DNA of 22,455 nt from SM23-32 sp964434535 (GCA_964434535.1 CAYSWA010000037.1:1-22455); one strand, 5' to 3'; positions 14,601-22,202 are shown, counted from the first letter of the stretch. The notes: generated from the sequence alone by a model not told the origin. Translations and numbers: made by a program.

Positions 14601-15149
14601 ATGAAGCGAGGGCAACAGCCGGCGGGACGGGCATTGGCCGTCGCGCTTATCCTGGCGCTCGCGGCGATGGGCGGCGGATGCAGCTACATGGCCAGGCGCG
14701 GCAACGACGCGCTGGACATCTTCGACGTGGGCGTTCTGGTCTCCGACCATGTGCGGCCGGACCTTGCCGCGTTCGTGAACTTCTGGAACGTGCTTCCGCT
14801 CGGCTACGCCCACGTGGACGGGAAGCTGATCGGGATCGGCGGCAGACGCGCCGGCATCCTAAAGTTTCGCCACCTGGATAGCTGGGGCGTTTTGGCATGG
14901 GGCGCGGAACAACGGGCGGTGGGTGAACCGGAGCCCGGGATGGAAGGGCCGCCGCGCTACGACCAGGGCTTCGTCCGCCTGGCCCTCGGCGCGGAGCACA
15001 AGCCGCCGGGGCATCAGTACTTCGACTGCGACCGCACGTTCCACCTGGGCTGGATCGGCGTCCACCTGCGCATCAAGCTGGACGACCTGGCGGACTTCAT
15101 AACCGGGTGGGCGGGGTTGGACATCATGGGGGACGACGCCCGGGGCTGA
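14601..15149 (+). CDS. Lipoprotein of unknown family, paralog 2
   Basis: A 182-residue predicted lipoprotein. MKRGQQPAGR is the basic start, ALAVALILALAAMGGGC the hydrophobic core and lipobox (Cys27). It repeats the motifs of the upstream gene: NDALDIFDVGVLV (35-47), NVLPLGYAHVDGKLIGIGG (63-81), LGWIGV (149-154) and ADFITGWAGLDIMGDD (164-179). The middle regions differ, so the duplication is old. ATG 14601 is ten bases after GAGAG; a GTG at 14595 is also possible. It is the first gene after a good promoter and lies 53 bases before the radical SAM gene, so they are likely co-transcribed. Function unknown. Confidence 0.75.
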   Translation: MKRGQQPAGRALAVALILALAAMGGGCSYMARRGNDALDIFDVGVLVSDHVRPDLAAFVNFWNVLPLGYAHVDGKLIGIGGRRAGILKFRHLDSWGVLAWGAEQRAVGEPEPGMEGPPRYDQGFVRLALGAEHKPPGHQYFDCDRTFHLGWIGVHLRIKLDDLADFITGWAGLDIMGDDARG

Positions 15150-15202
15150 GCGGCGTGGGCGCGCCCGAGCGGGCGCAGGCGGCAGGTCCAAGGAGGGGCC
15201 CG

Positions 15203-16717
15203 ATGGCCCGCACGAACTACGCCGTATGCAGCAGATGTCAGAAGCGCGTGCCCGCCGGGCACGCCGTGCGCGACGGGCGCGTCTACCTGGTGAAGAGCTG
15301 CCCCGAGTGCGGGCCGAACGAGGCGCTGCTGAGCACGGACGCCGAGACCTGGCAGCGCAAGCGCGACATCTGCCAGTACGACGGCACCGAGCCGCTGACC
15401 TGCACGCTCCGCTGCGAGACCTGCAAGCGGAACCACCACCCGCGCATGGTCTTCCTGGACGTGACCAACCGCTGCAACATGAACTGCCCGATCTGCATCA
15501 ACAACACGCCGAGCATGGGCTTCACCTTCAACCCGCCGATCGAGTACTTCGAGAAGGTCCTCGACGCCCTGGCGGCGATGGAGCCCCGCCCGCTGATCCA
15601 GCTCTTCGGCGGCGAGCCGACCGTGCGCGACGACCTGTTCGAGATCATCGACATGGCCCGCGAGCGGGGTCTGGACGTGCGCGTCGTCACCAACGGGCTC
15701 AAGCTTGCCGACGAGGAATACTGCCGCCGGATCTGCGAGCGGAAGGTGCACGTGCTGATCGGCTTCGACGGGCGCGACCCCCACATCTACGAGCGGCTGC
15801 GCAAGAACCCCGGCGCCTACGAGAAAAAGATCCGCGCCCTGGAGAACCTGGCCAGGTACAGCACCCACAAGAACACCATCATGTGCTGCGTCGCACGCGG
15901 CGTGAACGACGAGCACATGCGCGACCTGATCGACTACTGCCACGAGAACCGCGACCACCTGAAGTGCCTCCACATGATCCCGCTGACCGAGACGTGGCAG
16001 GAGGGGCAGCTCGACGCCGACCTGCACGCCACCACCACCGAGGACGTCGAGCAGATCATCGACGAGGCGTTCCCCGAGGGGCGGGTCGAGTTCATCTCCG
16101 CCGGCCTCTCCGGGTACCTGCGCAAGCCGACCGAGCTGTTCGGCGCCGCGCCGTTGAAGTTCGGCGGCGTGCACCCCAACTGCGAGTCGGCCACCTACCT
16201 CTTGAGCGACGGCAGCCAGTACTGGCCGATGAGCCGCTACCTGAAGCGGCCGCTCGACGACGTGGCCGCCGAGGCCGTCGAGCGGATTAAAGCGATGCAG
16301 GGCAAGCTGGACCGGCTGGACCCCGCGAAGCGGCTGGACCGCTGGCGCGGGCGCTGGATGGTGCTGAGGGCCTTCGCCGGCCTCGCCGCCCGCTCGCTCG
16401 ACACCCGCAGGGTGCTCAAGGGCAACCGCCTCTTCGCCCTCGCGCGCATCCTGGGCGGCATGGTCGCCGGCAAGCGCCTCAAGCACCTGCTGCGCAGGCA
16501 CACGAACATCCACAGCGCCATGCTGATGGTCGTGCTCCCGTTCGAGGAGTTCGACTCGATAGAGGCGGCCCGGCTGGAGAACTGCCCGTCCGCCTTCGTC
16601 TATGAGGACCCCGACTCGGGCGAGGTCAAGACGCTGCCGGTCTGCATCTGGAACCTCTATAAGAACGGCATTCAGCGCAAGATCGCCGAGAAGTACGCCA
16701 CGGCGGCGGTCGGCTGA
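15203..16717 (+). CDS. Radical SAM protein, COG1964 (Tes/MJ0619-like) type, with extra C-terminal domain
   Basis: A 504-residue protein. Residues 9-36 form a zinc-ribbon-like CxxC...CxxC (Cys9, 12, 33, 36), followed by more cysteines (57, 67, 71, 74). VTNRCNMNCPIC holds the radical SAM CxxxCxxC (Cys91, 95, 98). LFGGEPTVRDDL (134-145) is the SAM-binding GGEP motif and VVTNGLKL (161-168) a barrel strand. This order is that of COG1964 enzymes, which include archaeal tetraether synthase Tes, known to join lipid tails with several Fe-S clusters. Residues ~415-504 form a further domain with His433, Cys461 and Cys481 that recurs alone in the protein at 18290-18601. ATG 15203 follows AAGGAGG. The reaction here is unknown; lipid or peptide modification are both possible. 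Confidence 0.85.
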   Translation: MARTNYAVCSRCQKRVPAGHAVRDGRVYLVKSCPECGPNEALLSTDAETWQRKRDICQYDGTEPLTCTLRCETCKRNHHPRMVFLDVTNRCNMNCPICINNTPSMGFTFNPPIEYFEKVLDALAAMEPRPLIQLFGGEPTVRDDLFEIIDMARERGLDVRVVTNGLKLADEEYCRRICERKVHVLIGFDGRDPHIYERLRKNPGAYEKKIRALENLARYSTHKNTIMCCVARGVNDEHMRDLIDYCHENRDHLKCLHMIPLTETWQEGQLDADLHATTTEDVEQIIDEAFPEGRVEFISAGLSGYLRKPTELFGAAPLKFGGVHPNCESATYLLSDGSQYWPMSRYLKRPLDDVAAEAVERIKAMQGKLDRLDPAKRLDRWRGRWMVLRAFAGLAARSLDTRRVLKGNRLFALARILGGMVAGKRLKHLLRRHTNIHSAMLMVVLPFEEFDSIEAARLENCPSAFVYEDPDSGEVKTLPVCIWNLYKNGIQRKIAEKYATAAVG

Positions 16718-16759
16718 GCGCCGCACCGCTGCGGGCCCGACCGGATAGGGGCAGAGGCC

Positions 16760-18214
16760 ATGCCGCCCTCGGATGACATCGAGAAGCTTTGCCGGGCCTG
16801 CCAGCAGCAGGCCTCAGCGGTCACCATCGCCAACGTGCGCGACTTCGTGGCCGGCCTCGACCGCCAGGTCCCTCTGCTGGACGGCCGCCAGCGGACCTAC
16901 GTCAACCTCGACAACGCCGCCACCACCCCGCCCTTCACCACCGTGATCGGCTGCCTGGCCCGGCTCTCGCAGTGGTACGCGAGCGTCCACCGCGGCAGCG
17001 GCTTCAAGTCCCTGCTCTCCACCCACCTCTACGAGCAGTGCCGCCGGGCCGTGGCGGACTTCGTCGGCGCCGACCTCGCCCATCACGCCATCATCTTCGT
17101 CCATAACGCCACGCACGGGCTGAACAAGCTGGCGCAGCGATTCTGCCCGAACCGCGACGGGGTCGTCCTCTCCACCGTCATGGAGCACCACTCGAACATG
17201 CTCCCCTGGCGGCGCCTCGGCTGCCGCGTGGAATACGTGGCCGTGCGGCCCGACGGCCAGCTCGACATGGACGACCTGCGCCGCAAAGTGCGCCGCCACG
17301 CCGGGCGGCTCGGCCTGGTCACCGTCAGCGCCGGCTCGAACGTGACCGGCGCCGTGCCGCCTATGCGGCGCATCGCCCGGCTCGCCCACGAGGCCGGCGC
17401 GCTGATGGCCGTCGACGCCACGCAGCTCGTCCCCCGCCGCCTCTTCCGCATGGGCGCGCCCGACGACCCGGAGCGGGTCGACTTCGCCGCCTTCAGCGCG
17501 CACAAGATGTATGCCCCCTTCGGCTCCGGCGCGCTGGTCGGCCCGCGTCGCGTCTTCGATGAAGGCGAGCCCGACATGGTCGGCGGCGGCACCATCCAGG
17601 CCGTCACCATGGATCGCGTCCACTGGGCCGAGCCGCCCGAGAAGGACGAGGCGGGCACGCCGAACGTCACCGGCGTCGTCGCCCTCGCCGCCGCCGTGCA
17701 GACGCTCGCGCACGTCGGCATGGACCAGGTCGCCGCCCACGAGCGCGCCCTCGCCCGCCGGCTCGTCGAGGGGCTCTGCCGCCTGGAGGGCCTCACCCTC
17801 TACGGGGCCGTCCCGGCGGATGGTGCGCAGGACCGGCTCGCCGTGGTGCCCTTCAACGTGGAAGGGCTCAGCCACGCGAAGCTCGCCGCCGTGCTCGGCT
17901 ACGAGTGGGGCATCGGCGTGCGCAACGGCTGCTTCTGCGCCCAGCCCTACGTGCGCGAGCTGCTCGGCGTCTCGCGCGAGGAGATGGACGGCATCGTGGA
18001 CCGCCTCGCCGCCGGCGACCACGCCACCGTGCCGGGCATGGTCCGCGCCAGCCTCGGCGTCTACAACACCGCCGACGAGGTCGATTACCTGCTGGAGGCG
18101 CTCCGCTGCATCATCGCCGACGGACCGAAGGGCCGCTACGTCCAGGACGCCCGCTACATGGACTATGTGCCCGAGCAGCCTGCCTTCAGCCTGGACGGCT
18201 ACGTCCCGTTCTGA
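16760..18214 (+). CDS. Class V aminotransferase, cysteine desulfurase (SufS/Csd)-like
   Basis: A 484-residue PLP enzyme. NLDNAATTPP (residues 49-58) is the conserved N-terminal motif, STVMEHHSNMLPWR (138-151) includes the substrate-side histidine, VDATQL (218-223) holds the pyridine-binding Asp219 and FSAHKMYAPFG (245-255) has the PLP lysine Lys249. RNGCFCAQP (388-396) carries Cys391 at the place of the SufS active-site cysteine, with Cys393 beside it. It is longer than usual SufS (~405): a ~45-residue N-terminal extension with CRAC (11-14) and a ~30-residue tail are added. It could supply sulfur for Fe-S clusters of the radical SAM enzyme 42 bases upstream, or act on a small-molecule substrate. 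No sufBCD or iscU genes are near. Confidence 0.85.
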   Translation: MPPSDDIEKLCRACQQQASAVTIANVRDFVAGLDRQVPLLDGRQRTYVNLDNAATTPPFTTVIGCLARLSQWYASVHRGSGFKSLLSTHLYEQCRRAVADFVGADLAHHAIIFVHNATHGLNKLAQRFCPNRDGVVLSTVMEHHSNMLPWRRLGCRVEYVAVRPDGQLDMDDLRRKVRRHAGRLGLVTVSAGSNVTGAVPPMRRIARLAHEAGALMAVDATQLVPRRLFRMGAPDDPERVDFAAFSAHKMYAPFGSGALVGPRRVFDEGEPDMVGGGTIQAVTMDRVHWAEPPEKDEAGTPNVTGVVALAAAVQTLAHVGMDQVAAHERALARRLVEGLCRLEGLTLYGAVPADGAQDRLAVVPFNVEGLSHAKLAAVLGYEWGIGVRNGCFCAQPYVRELLGVSREEMDGIVDRLAAGDHATVPGMVRASLGVYNTADEVDYLLEALRCIIADGPKGRYVQDARYMDYVPEQPAFSLDGYVPF

Positions 18215-18248
18215 GGGGAGCGGTCTCGGGTCTCGCGGCCCGTGGGTC

Positions 18249-18268
18249 GGCCACGACGGCGCGTGGCC
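18249..18268. terminator. Hairpin between convergent genes, possible bidirectional terminator
   Basis: GGCCACG-acggcg-CGTGGCC: a perfect 7-bp stem with 6-base loop, placed between the stop codons of the convergent aminotransferase and small-domain genes. No T-tract on either side. Confidence 0.4.
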
Positions 18269-18289
18269 CTCCACCGGATTGCGCGCGAC

Positions 18290-18601
18290 CTACGCCTCCA
18301 CCGTCGAGCCGGCGTAGTGGTCGGTGACGGCCCGCAGCGCCGCGTTCTTGTGGTGGCCCCACGCGCAGACCGGCACCGTCTCCACCCGGTCCGTGCGCGG
18401 GTCGTAGAAGACGAACGCGTTCGGGCAGCGCTCCAGCCGCTCGGTCTCGAGCGTCGAGTCGTCCTCGAAGGGCAGCACGATGAGCTGGAGCATCTCCTGA
18501 AGGTGCGTGTGCCGGGCGCGGACCTTGCGCGTCTGGCGCCCGGCGAGCATCCCCAGCATCATCGCCAGCAGGTGCCACGCCTTGGCCGGCCCCCATGCCA
18601 T
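18290..18601 (-). CDS. Stand-alone copy of the radical SAM C-terminal domain
   Basis: A 103-residue protein. Residues 30-97 align without gaps to residues 432-499 of the radical SAM protein at 15203-16717, with 30 of 68 positions identical. Shared blocks are RHT, VLPFE, RLExCPxAFV, DP, VxTxPVCxW and KN. His31, Cys59 and Cys79 match His433, Cys461 and Cys481. Preceding residues (LGMLAGRQ) also resemble LGGMVAGKR. It starts at ATG 18601 behind GAGGGG with an eight-base spacer, 27 bases after the amidase gene on the same strand. It looks like an intact small protein, not a fragment. A role as an accessory subunit or competitor for the radical SAM enzyme is inference; family name unknown to me. 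Confidence 0.8.
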   Translation of the reverse strand: MAWGPAKAWHLLAMMLGMLAGRQTRKVRARHTHLQEMLQLIVLPFEDDSTLETERLERCPNAFVFYDPRTDRVETVPVCAWGHHKNAALRAVTDHYAGSTVEA

Positions 18602-18628
18602 GCGAAAGGCCCCTCGGGCGCAAACCGT

Positions 18629-19336
18629 TCAGTGGTCGAGCAGGGCCGTCATGTCGTAGAACGGGAAGTTCCCGCCCGGGCAGCGCGTGTTCTTCAGGTG
18701 GCGGTGCAGCAGGATCTGCGAGCTGGGGATGCGGCAGCGCTCCTGAAGGTAGTTGATCAGCGCCGCCAGCGAGGCCATCTGCCGCGCGGTCGGGTGGCCA
18801 CGCTCGAAGTCGCCGACCAGGCAGATGCCGATCCCGTGCTCGTTGTAGCGCTTCACTCCCGCGTGGGCGCCGTGGATCTGCCTCTCCCAGCGGAAGGTCA
18901 CCTCCACCTCGCCGTCCCCGCTGCCGTTCCCGTTGCCGATCACGAAGTGGTAGCCCACCCCGAGCCAGCCGCGCTCGCTGCGCGCGTAGCGGTCGAAGAT
19001 CCGCGCGTTGCCGGAGGCCGTGTCGCTGTGGTGGATCACGATGTACTGCCACCGCCGCCCGAGCGGAACGTCGAGCCGGCCGCTCGCCGGCGGGCGGTCG
19101 GGCACGCGCTGCGCCCAGGCGGCCGGCGGGCTGCGCTGCGCCAGCGGCAGCGGCTCCGGGGGCAGCGGGGGGGGCAGGTCCTCCGCCTCCAACTCAAGCG
19201 CCACCGGCGCCGCCGGTTCGGTTCGGTTCGGGGCGGTGGGGGCGGCCGGCTTCGTCGACAGGCCGACGCAGCCGGCGGCGAGGGCCGCCGCCGCCAGGGC
19301 GGCCAGGGCAGAGGGACGGGGTCGAGGTGCGGGCAC
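18629..19336 (-). CDS. Lipoprotein N-acetylmuramoyl-L-alanine amidase (Amidase_2/PGRP fold)
   Basis: A 235-residue protein. Residues 1-23 form a signal peptide ending in AAGC (Cys23 lipidation). Residues ~27-75 are a Pro/Ala/Glu-rich linker. The catalytic domain spans ~95-235: YIVIHHSDTASG places zinc ligand His102, YNEHGIGICLVGDFE is the conserved central block and LLHRHLKNTRCPG gives His211 and Cys219 at the spacing of T7-lysozyme-type amidases. It is expected to cut the amide bond between muramic acid and peptide stem in the periplasm, needing zinc. The start is GTG 19336, with GGGAG seven bases upstream. It precedes the small Cys-domain protein on the same strand. Confidence 0.88.
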   Translation of the reverse strand: MPAPRPRPSALAALAAAALAAGCVGLSTKPAAPTAPNRTEPAAPVALELEAEDLPPPLPPEPLPLAQRSPPAAWAQRVPDRPPASGRLDVPLGRRWQYIVIHHSDTASGNARIFDRYARSERGWLGVGYHFVIGNGNGSGDGEVEVTFRWERQIHGAHAGVKRYNEHGIGICLVGDFERGHPTARQMASLAALINYLQERCRIPSSQILLHRHLKNTRCPGGNFPFYDMTALLDH

Positions 19337-19384
19337 GGCGCGGCTCCCACGCGAGCGGAGCGCCCGATCGGGCCGAGTCTGCCG

Positions 19385-19414
19385 AATCTACGCCAACGCC
19401 GTAGCCCGTTTCAA
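19385..19414 (-). promoter_or_regulatory. Likely promoter of the amidase gene
   Basis: Minus strand: TTGAAA (19409-19414), 18-base spacer and TAGATT (19385-19390). It lies 49 bases before GTG 19336 and would also serve the small Cys-domain gene. Confidence 0.45.
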
Positions 19415-19479
19415 GCCCCAGCCCGTCTCTTTGCCAGAACATGGTAGCCACCACCGGAGGGGTCGCGCCCGTCCCGGGG

Positions 19480-19579
19480 NNNNNNNNNNNNNNNNNNNNN
19501 NNNNNNNNNNNNNNNNNNNNNNNNNNNNNNNNNNNNNNNNNNNNNNNNNNNNNNNNNNNNNNNNNNNNNNNNNNNNNNN
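19480..19579. other. Assembly gap (100 N)
   Basis: Exactly 100 N between the amidase leader and the end of znuB. The left side (CCCGTCCCGGGG) and right side (GGGGCGCCCC nearby) are extremely GC-rich. True length unknown; a small gene, or a further gene of the zinc operon, could be hidden here. Confidence 0.95.
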
Positions 19580-19599
19580 CGGGCAGGCAGGGGCGCCCC

Positions 19600-20448
19600 C
19601 TACGCGGCGAGGGAGCGCCGCACGCGGGCGCCGATCATGACCGCCAGGTAGACCAGGCCCGCCAGCACGATCACCGTCGGGCCGGTCAGCAGCTCGTACT
19701 CGTAGCTGACCGCCAGCCCCGCGCCCGTGAACAGCGCGCAGAGCAGCACCGAGAGCGCCATCATCTGCCAGAGCCGCCGCGCCACCTGTCCCGCAATCGC
19801 CGCCGGCACGATCAGAAGCGCGATCACCAGCACGATCCCCACCACCGGGATCAAGAGCACCACCGTCAGCGCCGTCAGGCACAGAAGCAGCAGGTAGTAG
19901 AACTGCACCCGCACCCCCCGCACCAGCGCGAACTCCTCGTCGAAACAGACCGCCAGCAGCTTGTTGTAGAAGACCGCGCAGAGCGCCACCGCTACGGCGT
20001 CCAGCACCAGCACCGTCCAGAGGTCCCGCCCCGTCAAGAGCAGGATGTTGCCGAACAGGTAGCTCATCGGGTCCACGTAGCCGGGCGTCTTGGCGATAAA
20101 GAGCAGCCCCACCGCCATCCCCACCGCCCAGATGGCGCCGATGATGCTGTCCTCGCGCTCCTGGGCGTACATGCTGACCAGCCCGATGGTCAGCGCCGAG
20201 GCGAGCGCCGCCGCCACGGCCCCGTACATCGGCTCGCACCACTCCAGCCCCACGGCCTTCTGAAGGTAGAGCGCCACCCCGATGCCCCCGAGCACCGAGT
20301 GCGCGATGGCCCCGGCCAGGAACGCGATCCGCCGCGCCACCACGAACGTGCCCACCATGCCGAACGAGACGCTGGAGAGCAGCCCCGCCAGCGCCGCGTA
20401 GCGCAGGAAGGAGAGCCGGGGGTCGGCCAGCCCGCGCAAAAAGTCCAT
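19600..20448 (-). CDS. znuB: Zinc/manganese ABC transporter permease
   Basis: A ~282-residue ABC-3 family integral membrane protein with about eight hydrophobic segments. Typical blocks are SSVSFGMVGTFVVARRIAFL and GAIAHSVLGGIGVAL near the N-terminus, EDSIIGAIWAVGMAVGLLF in the middle and VVLLIPVVGIVLVIALLIVP before the final helices. It forms the inner-membrane channel of the ZnuABC importer. ATG 20448 overlaps the znuC stop as TGATG; a GTG three bases upstream (20451) is also possible. Metal choice (Zn versus Mn) is judged from the His-rich ZnuA and Zur-like operator, not from this protein. Confidence 0.9.
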   Translation of the reverse strand: MDFLRGLADPRLSFLRYAALAGLLSSVSFGMVGTFVVARRIAFLAGAIAHSVLGGIGVALYLQKAVGLEWCEPMYGAVAAALASALTIGLVSMYAQEREDSIIGAIWAVGMAVGLLFIAKTPGYVDPMSYLFGNILLLTGRDLWTVLVLDAVAVALCAVFYNKLLAVCFDEEFALVRGVRVQFYYLLLLCLTALTVVLLIPVVGIVLVIALLIVPAAIAGQVARRLWQMMALSVLLCALFTGAGLAVSYEYELLTGPTVIVLAGLVYLAVMIGARVRRSLAA

Positions 20449-21206
20449 CACCCTTCCCCCTCAGCGCCGCCGACGGGGTAGTGGTTGTGGTGCACCGCCC
20501 GAACCTCGCCCCCGTAGAGCTCCTGCATGATCTCGCCGGTGATCTGGCTGGTGCGGTGCACGTTGACGCGCCGGTTCACGCAGACGACCGTCTCCACCAC
20601 GTCCGAGACGAACCCCAGGTCGTGGGTGGCCATCATGATCGTCATGCGCTCGTTGAGGCCCTGGAGGATCTCGTAGAACCTGCTCTCGACGGCCACGTCC
20701 ACGTGCGCCGTCGGCTCGTCCAGCAGCAGCAGGTCCGGCTCGCAGGCAAGCGCGCGAGCGATCAGCACCCGCTGGCGCTGCCCGCCGGAGAGGGCCTGGA
20801 ACTGGCGAGCCCCGAGCTCCGCCAGGCCCACCTCCTCCAGCGCCACCCGCGCCGCCTCCCTGTCCGCCCTGCGGTAAGGGCCGCCCAGGTGCCGCTCCAG
20901 CCGGCCCATCAGCACCACGTCCATCACCGTGACGGGGAAGCGCGGGTCGTGGCGCGCATACTGCGGCATGTAGCCGACGCGGCGGCGCGCCTGCGCCGGC
21001 CGGCGGCCGAAGACCCGCACCGTCCCCCGCCCCGGACGCAGCAGCCCCAGGATCAGCTTCAGCAGCGTCGACTTGCCCCCGCCGTTCGGCCCCAGCAGGC
21101 AGACCAACTCCCGCTCGCCGACCGACAGATCCACCTCCTCCAGCACCGTCGCCCCGTCGTAGGCGAACGAGACTCCGCTGATCTCGACCACGGGCTCGGA
21201 CGGCAT
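20448..21206 (-). CDS. znuC: Zinc ABC transporter ATP-binding protein
   Basis: A 252-residue ABC ATPase. Walker A GPNGGGKST (residues 39-47), Q-loop YMPQYA (79-84), signature LSGGQRQR (139-146), Walker B LLLLDEPTAHVD (159-170) and the switch histidine in MMATHD are all intact. Energises the permease ZnuB. It starts at ATG 21206 with GGGAG seven bases upstream, 22 bases after znuA, and overlaps znuB at its end, so the three genes form one operon. Confidence 0.94.
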   Translation of the reverse strand: MPSEPVVEISGVSFAYDGATVLEEVDLSVGERELVCLLGPNGGGKSTLLKLILGLLRPGRGTVRVFGRRPAQARRRVGYMPQYARHDPRFPVTVMDVVLMGRLERHLGGPYRRADREAARVALEEVGLAELGARQFQALSGGQRQRVLIARALACEPDLLLLDEPTAHVDVAVESRFYEILQGLNERMTIMMATHDLGFVSDVVETVVCVNRRVNVHRTSQITGEIMQELYGGEVRAVHHNHYPVGGAEGEG

Positions 21207-21228
21207 GGCGCGGCTCCCGGGCGCGGTT

Positions 21229-22167
21229 TCAACCCTTAAGGGCCTGCTCGATCTTGTCGGCCATCTCCCGCAGGTTCCCCAGCACGTCCCTGGCCAGCGG
21301 GTCCAGCGCCACGACGGCCCCGTCGATGGCGGCGGCGACGGATGCGGCGGCGCGCGGGTCGAACTGCGGCTGCACGAAGATCACCCGCACGCCCTCCGCG
21401 CGGGCCCGCGCGATCAGCCCGGCCAGCTGCTTCGCCGTCGGGCTCTTGCCCGCCACCTCCACCGCCCGCTGCTCCAGCCCGTAGGCGTCGGCGAAGTAGC
21501 CGAAGGCCGGATGGAAGACGTAGAAGGACTCGCCCCGGTAGGGCGCCAGCATCTGGCGGATCTGCTCGTGGACGGCGTCCAGCTCCTCGAGGAAGGTATC
21601 GAGGTTGCGGCGGTAGTCGGCCTCGTGCGCCGGGTCGGCCGCGATGAACGCCTCGGCCATGTTGCGCGCCTGCACCGCGATCAGCGGCGGCGAGAGCCAG
21701 ACGTGCGGGTCGGCCAGCTCGTCGTCCTCCTCCTCGTCCTCGTGCCCGTCGTCGTGGTGCCCGTGCCCGTGCTCGGCCTCGTGATGCGCGTGCTCATGAT
21801 GGTGCCCGTGCTCCTCCTCCATCATGCGGCGCTCGATCCCGGCGATCGTGTCGATCACCTTCACGCCGGTCCGCTCGATCCTGGGCACGAGCCGGCGCTC
21901 CAGGGGGACGCCGACGCGCAGGTAGAGGTCCGCGCGGCTCAGCTCGACCACCTGCTTCGGCGTCGGCTCGAAGACGTGCGGGTCCTGCCCCGCCCCGACC
22001 AGCACCCGCACCGCCACGTGCTCGCCGCCGACGCGCTCGGCGAAGAGGGCCTGCGGGGGCACGGCGACGAAGACGCTCAGCTTCCCCTCGGCGGGCGAGG
22101 GCGTGGCCCCCAGCGCCGCCGGCGCCAGCGCGCAGAGCAGGACGGCCGACAGGACGTATCTTCTCAT
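21229..22167 (-). CDS. znuA: Zinc ABC transporter substrate-binding protein with His-rich loop
   Basis: A 312-residue periplasmic binding protein. MRRYVLSAVLLCALAPAALG is a signal peptide, probably cleaved after ALGA. QDPHVFEPTP (His64), ADPHVWLSPP (His155), YVFHPAFGYF (His219) and ALDPLA (Asp290) supply the expected metal ligands of cluster A-I proteins. Residues 120-142 form a His/Glu/Asp-rich loop, a hallmark of zinc-binding rather than manganese-binding members. ATG 22167 follows GAGGTGG. It is the first gene of the operon, downstream of a promoter overlapped by a Zur-like palindrome. Confidence 0.93.
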   Translation of the reverse strand: MRRYVLSAVLLCALAPAALGATPSPAEGKLSVFVAVPPQALFAERVGGEHVAVRVLVGAGQDPHVFEPTPKQVVELSRADLYLRVGVPLERRLVPRIERTGVKVIDTIAGIERRMMEEEHGHHHEHAHHEAEHGHGHHDDGHEDEEEDDELADPHVWLSPPLIAVQARNMAEAFIAADPAHEADYRRNLDTFLEELDAVHEQIRQMLAPYRGESFYVFHPAFGYFADAYGLEQRAVEVAGKSPTAKQLAGLIARARAEGVRVIFVQPQFDPRAAASVAAAIDGAVVALDPLARDVLGNLREMADKIEQALKG

Positions 22168-22202
22168 GGCACCACCTCGGCGATTGAAGGGCGGACGCTC
22201 TA

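Noticed and set aside
15014..16726. Long minus-strand frame (570 codons) antisense to the radical SAM gene
   Set aside because: Composition is typical of GC-rich shadow frames (Val/Ala/Leu/Gln/His-rich, no motifs), while the plus strand has clear radical SAM motifs.
16814..18274. Long minus-strand frame antisense to the class V aminotransferase
   Set aside because: Shadow frame without motifs; the sense frame has all PLP-enzyme motifs.
18290..18601. The small domain gene as a pseudogene fragment of a second radical SAM gene
   Set aside because: It has a proper start and ribosome site, an intact frame and conserved residues through to near the end, and no upstream radical SAM remnants are seen; the amidase lies there instead.
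19388..20481. Open frames crossing the second N gap
   Set aside because: Artifacts of the N run; the permease frame on the minus strand explains the region to its right.
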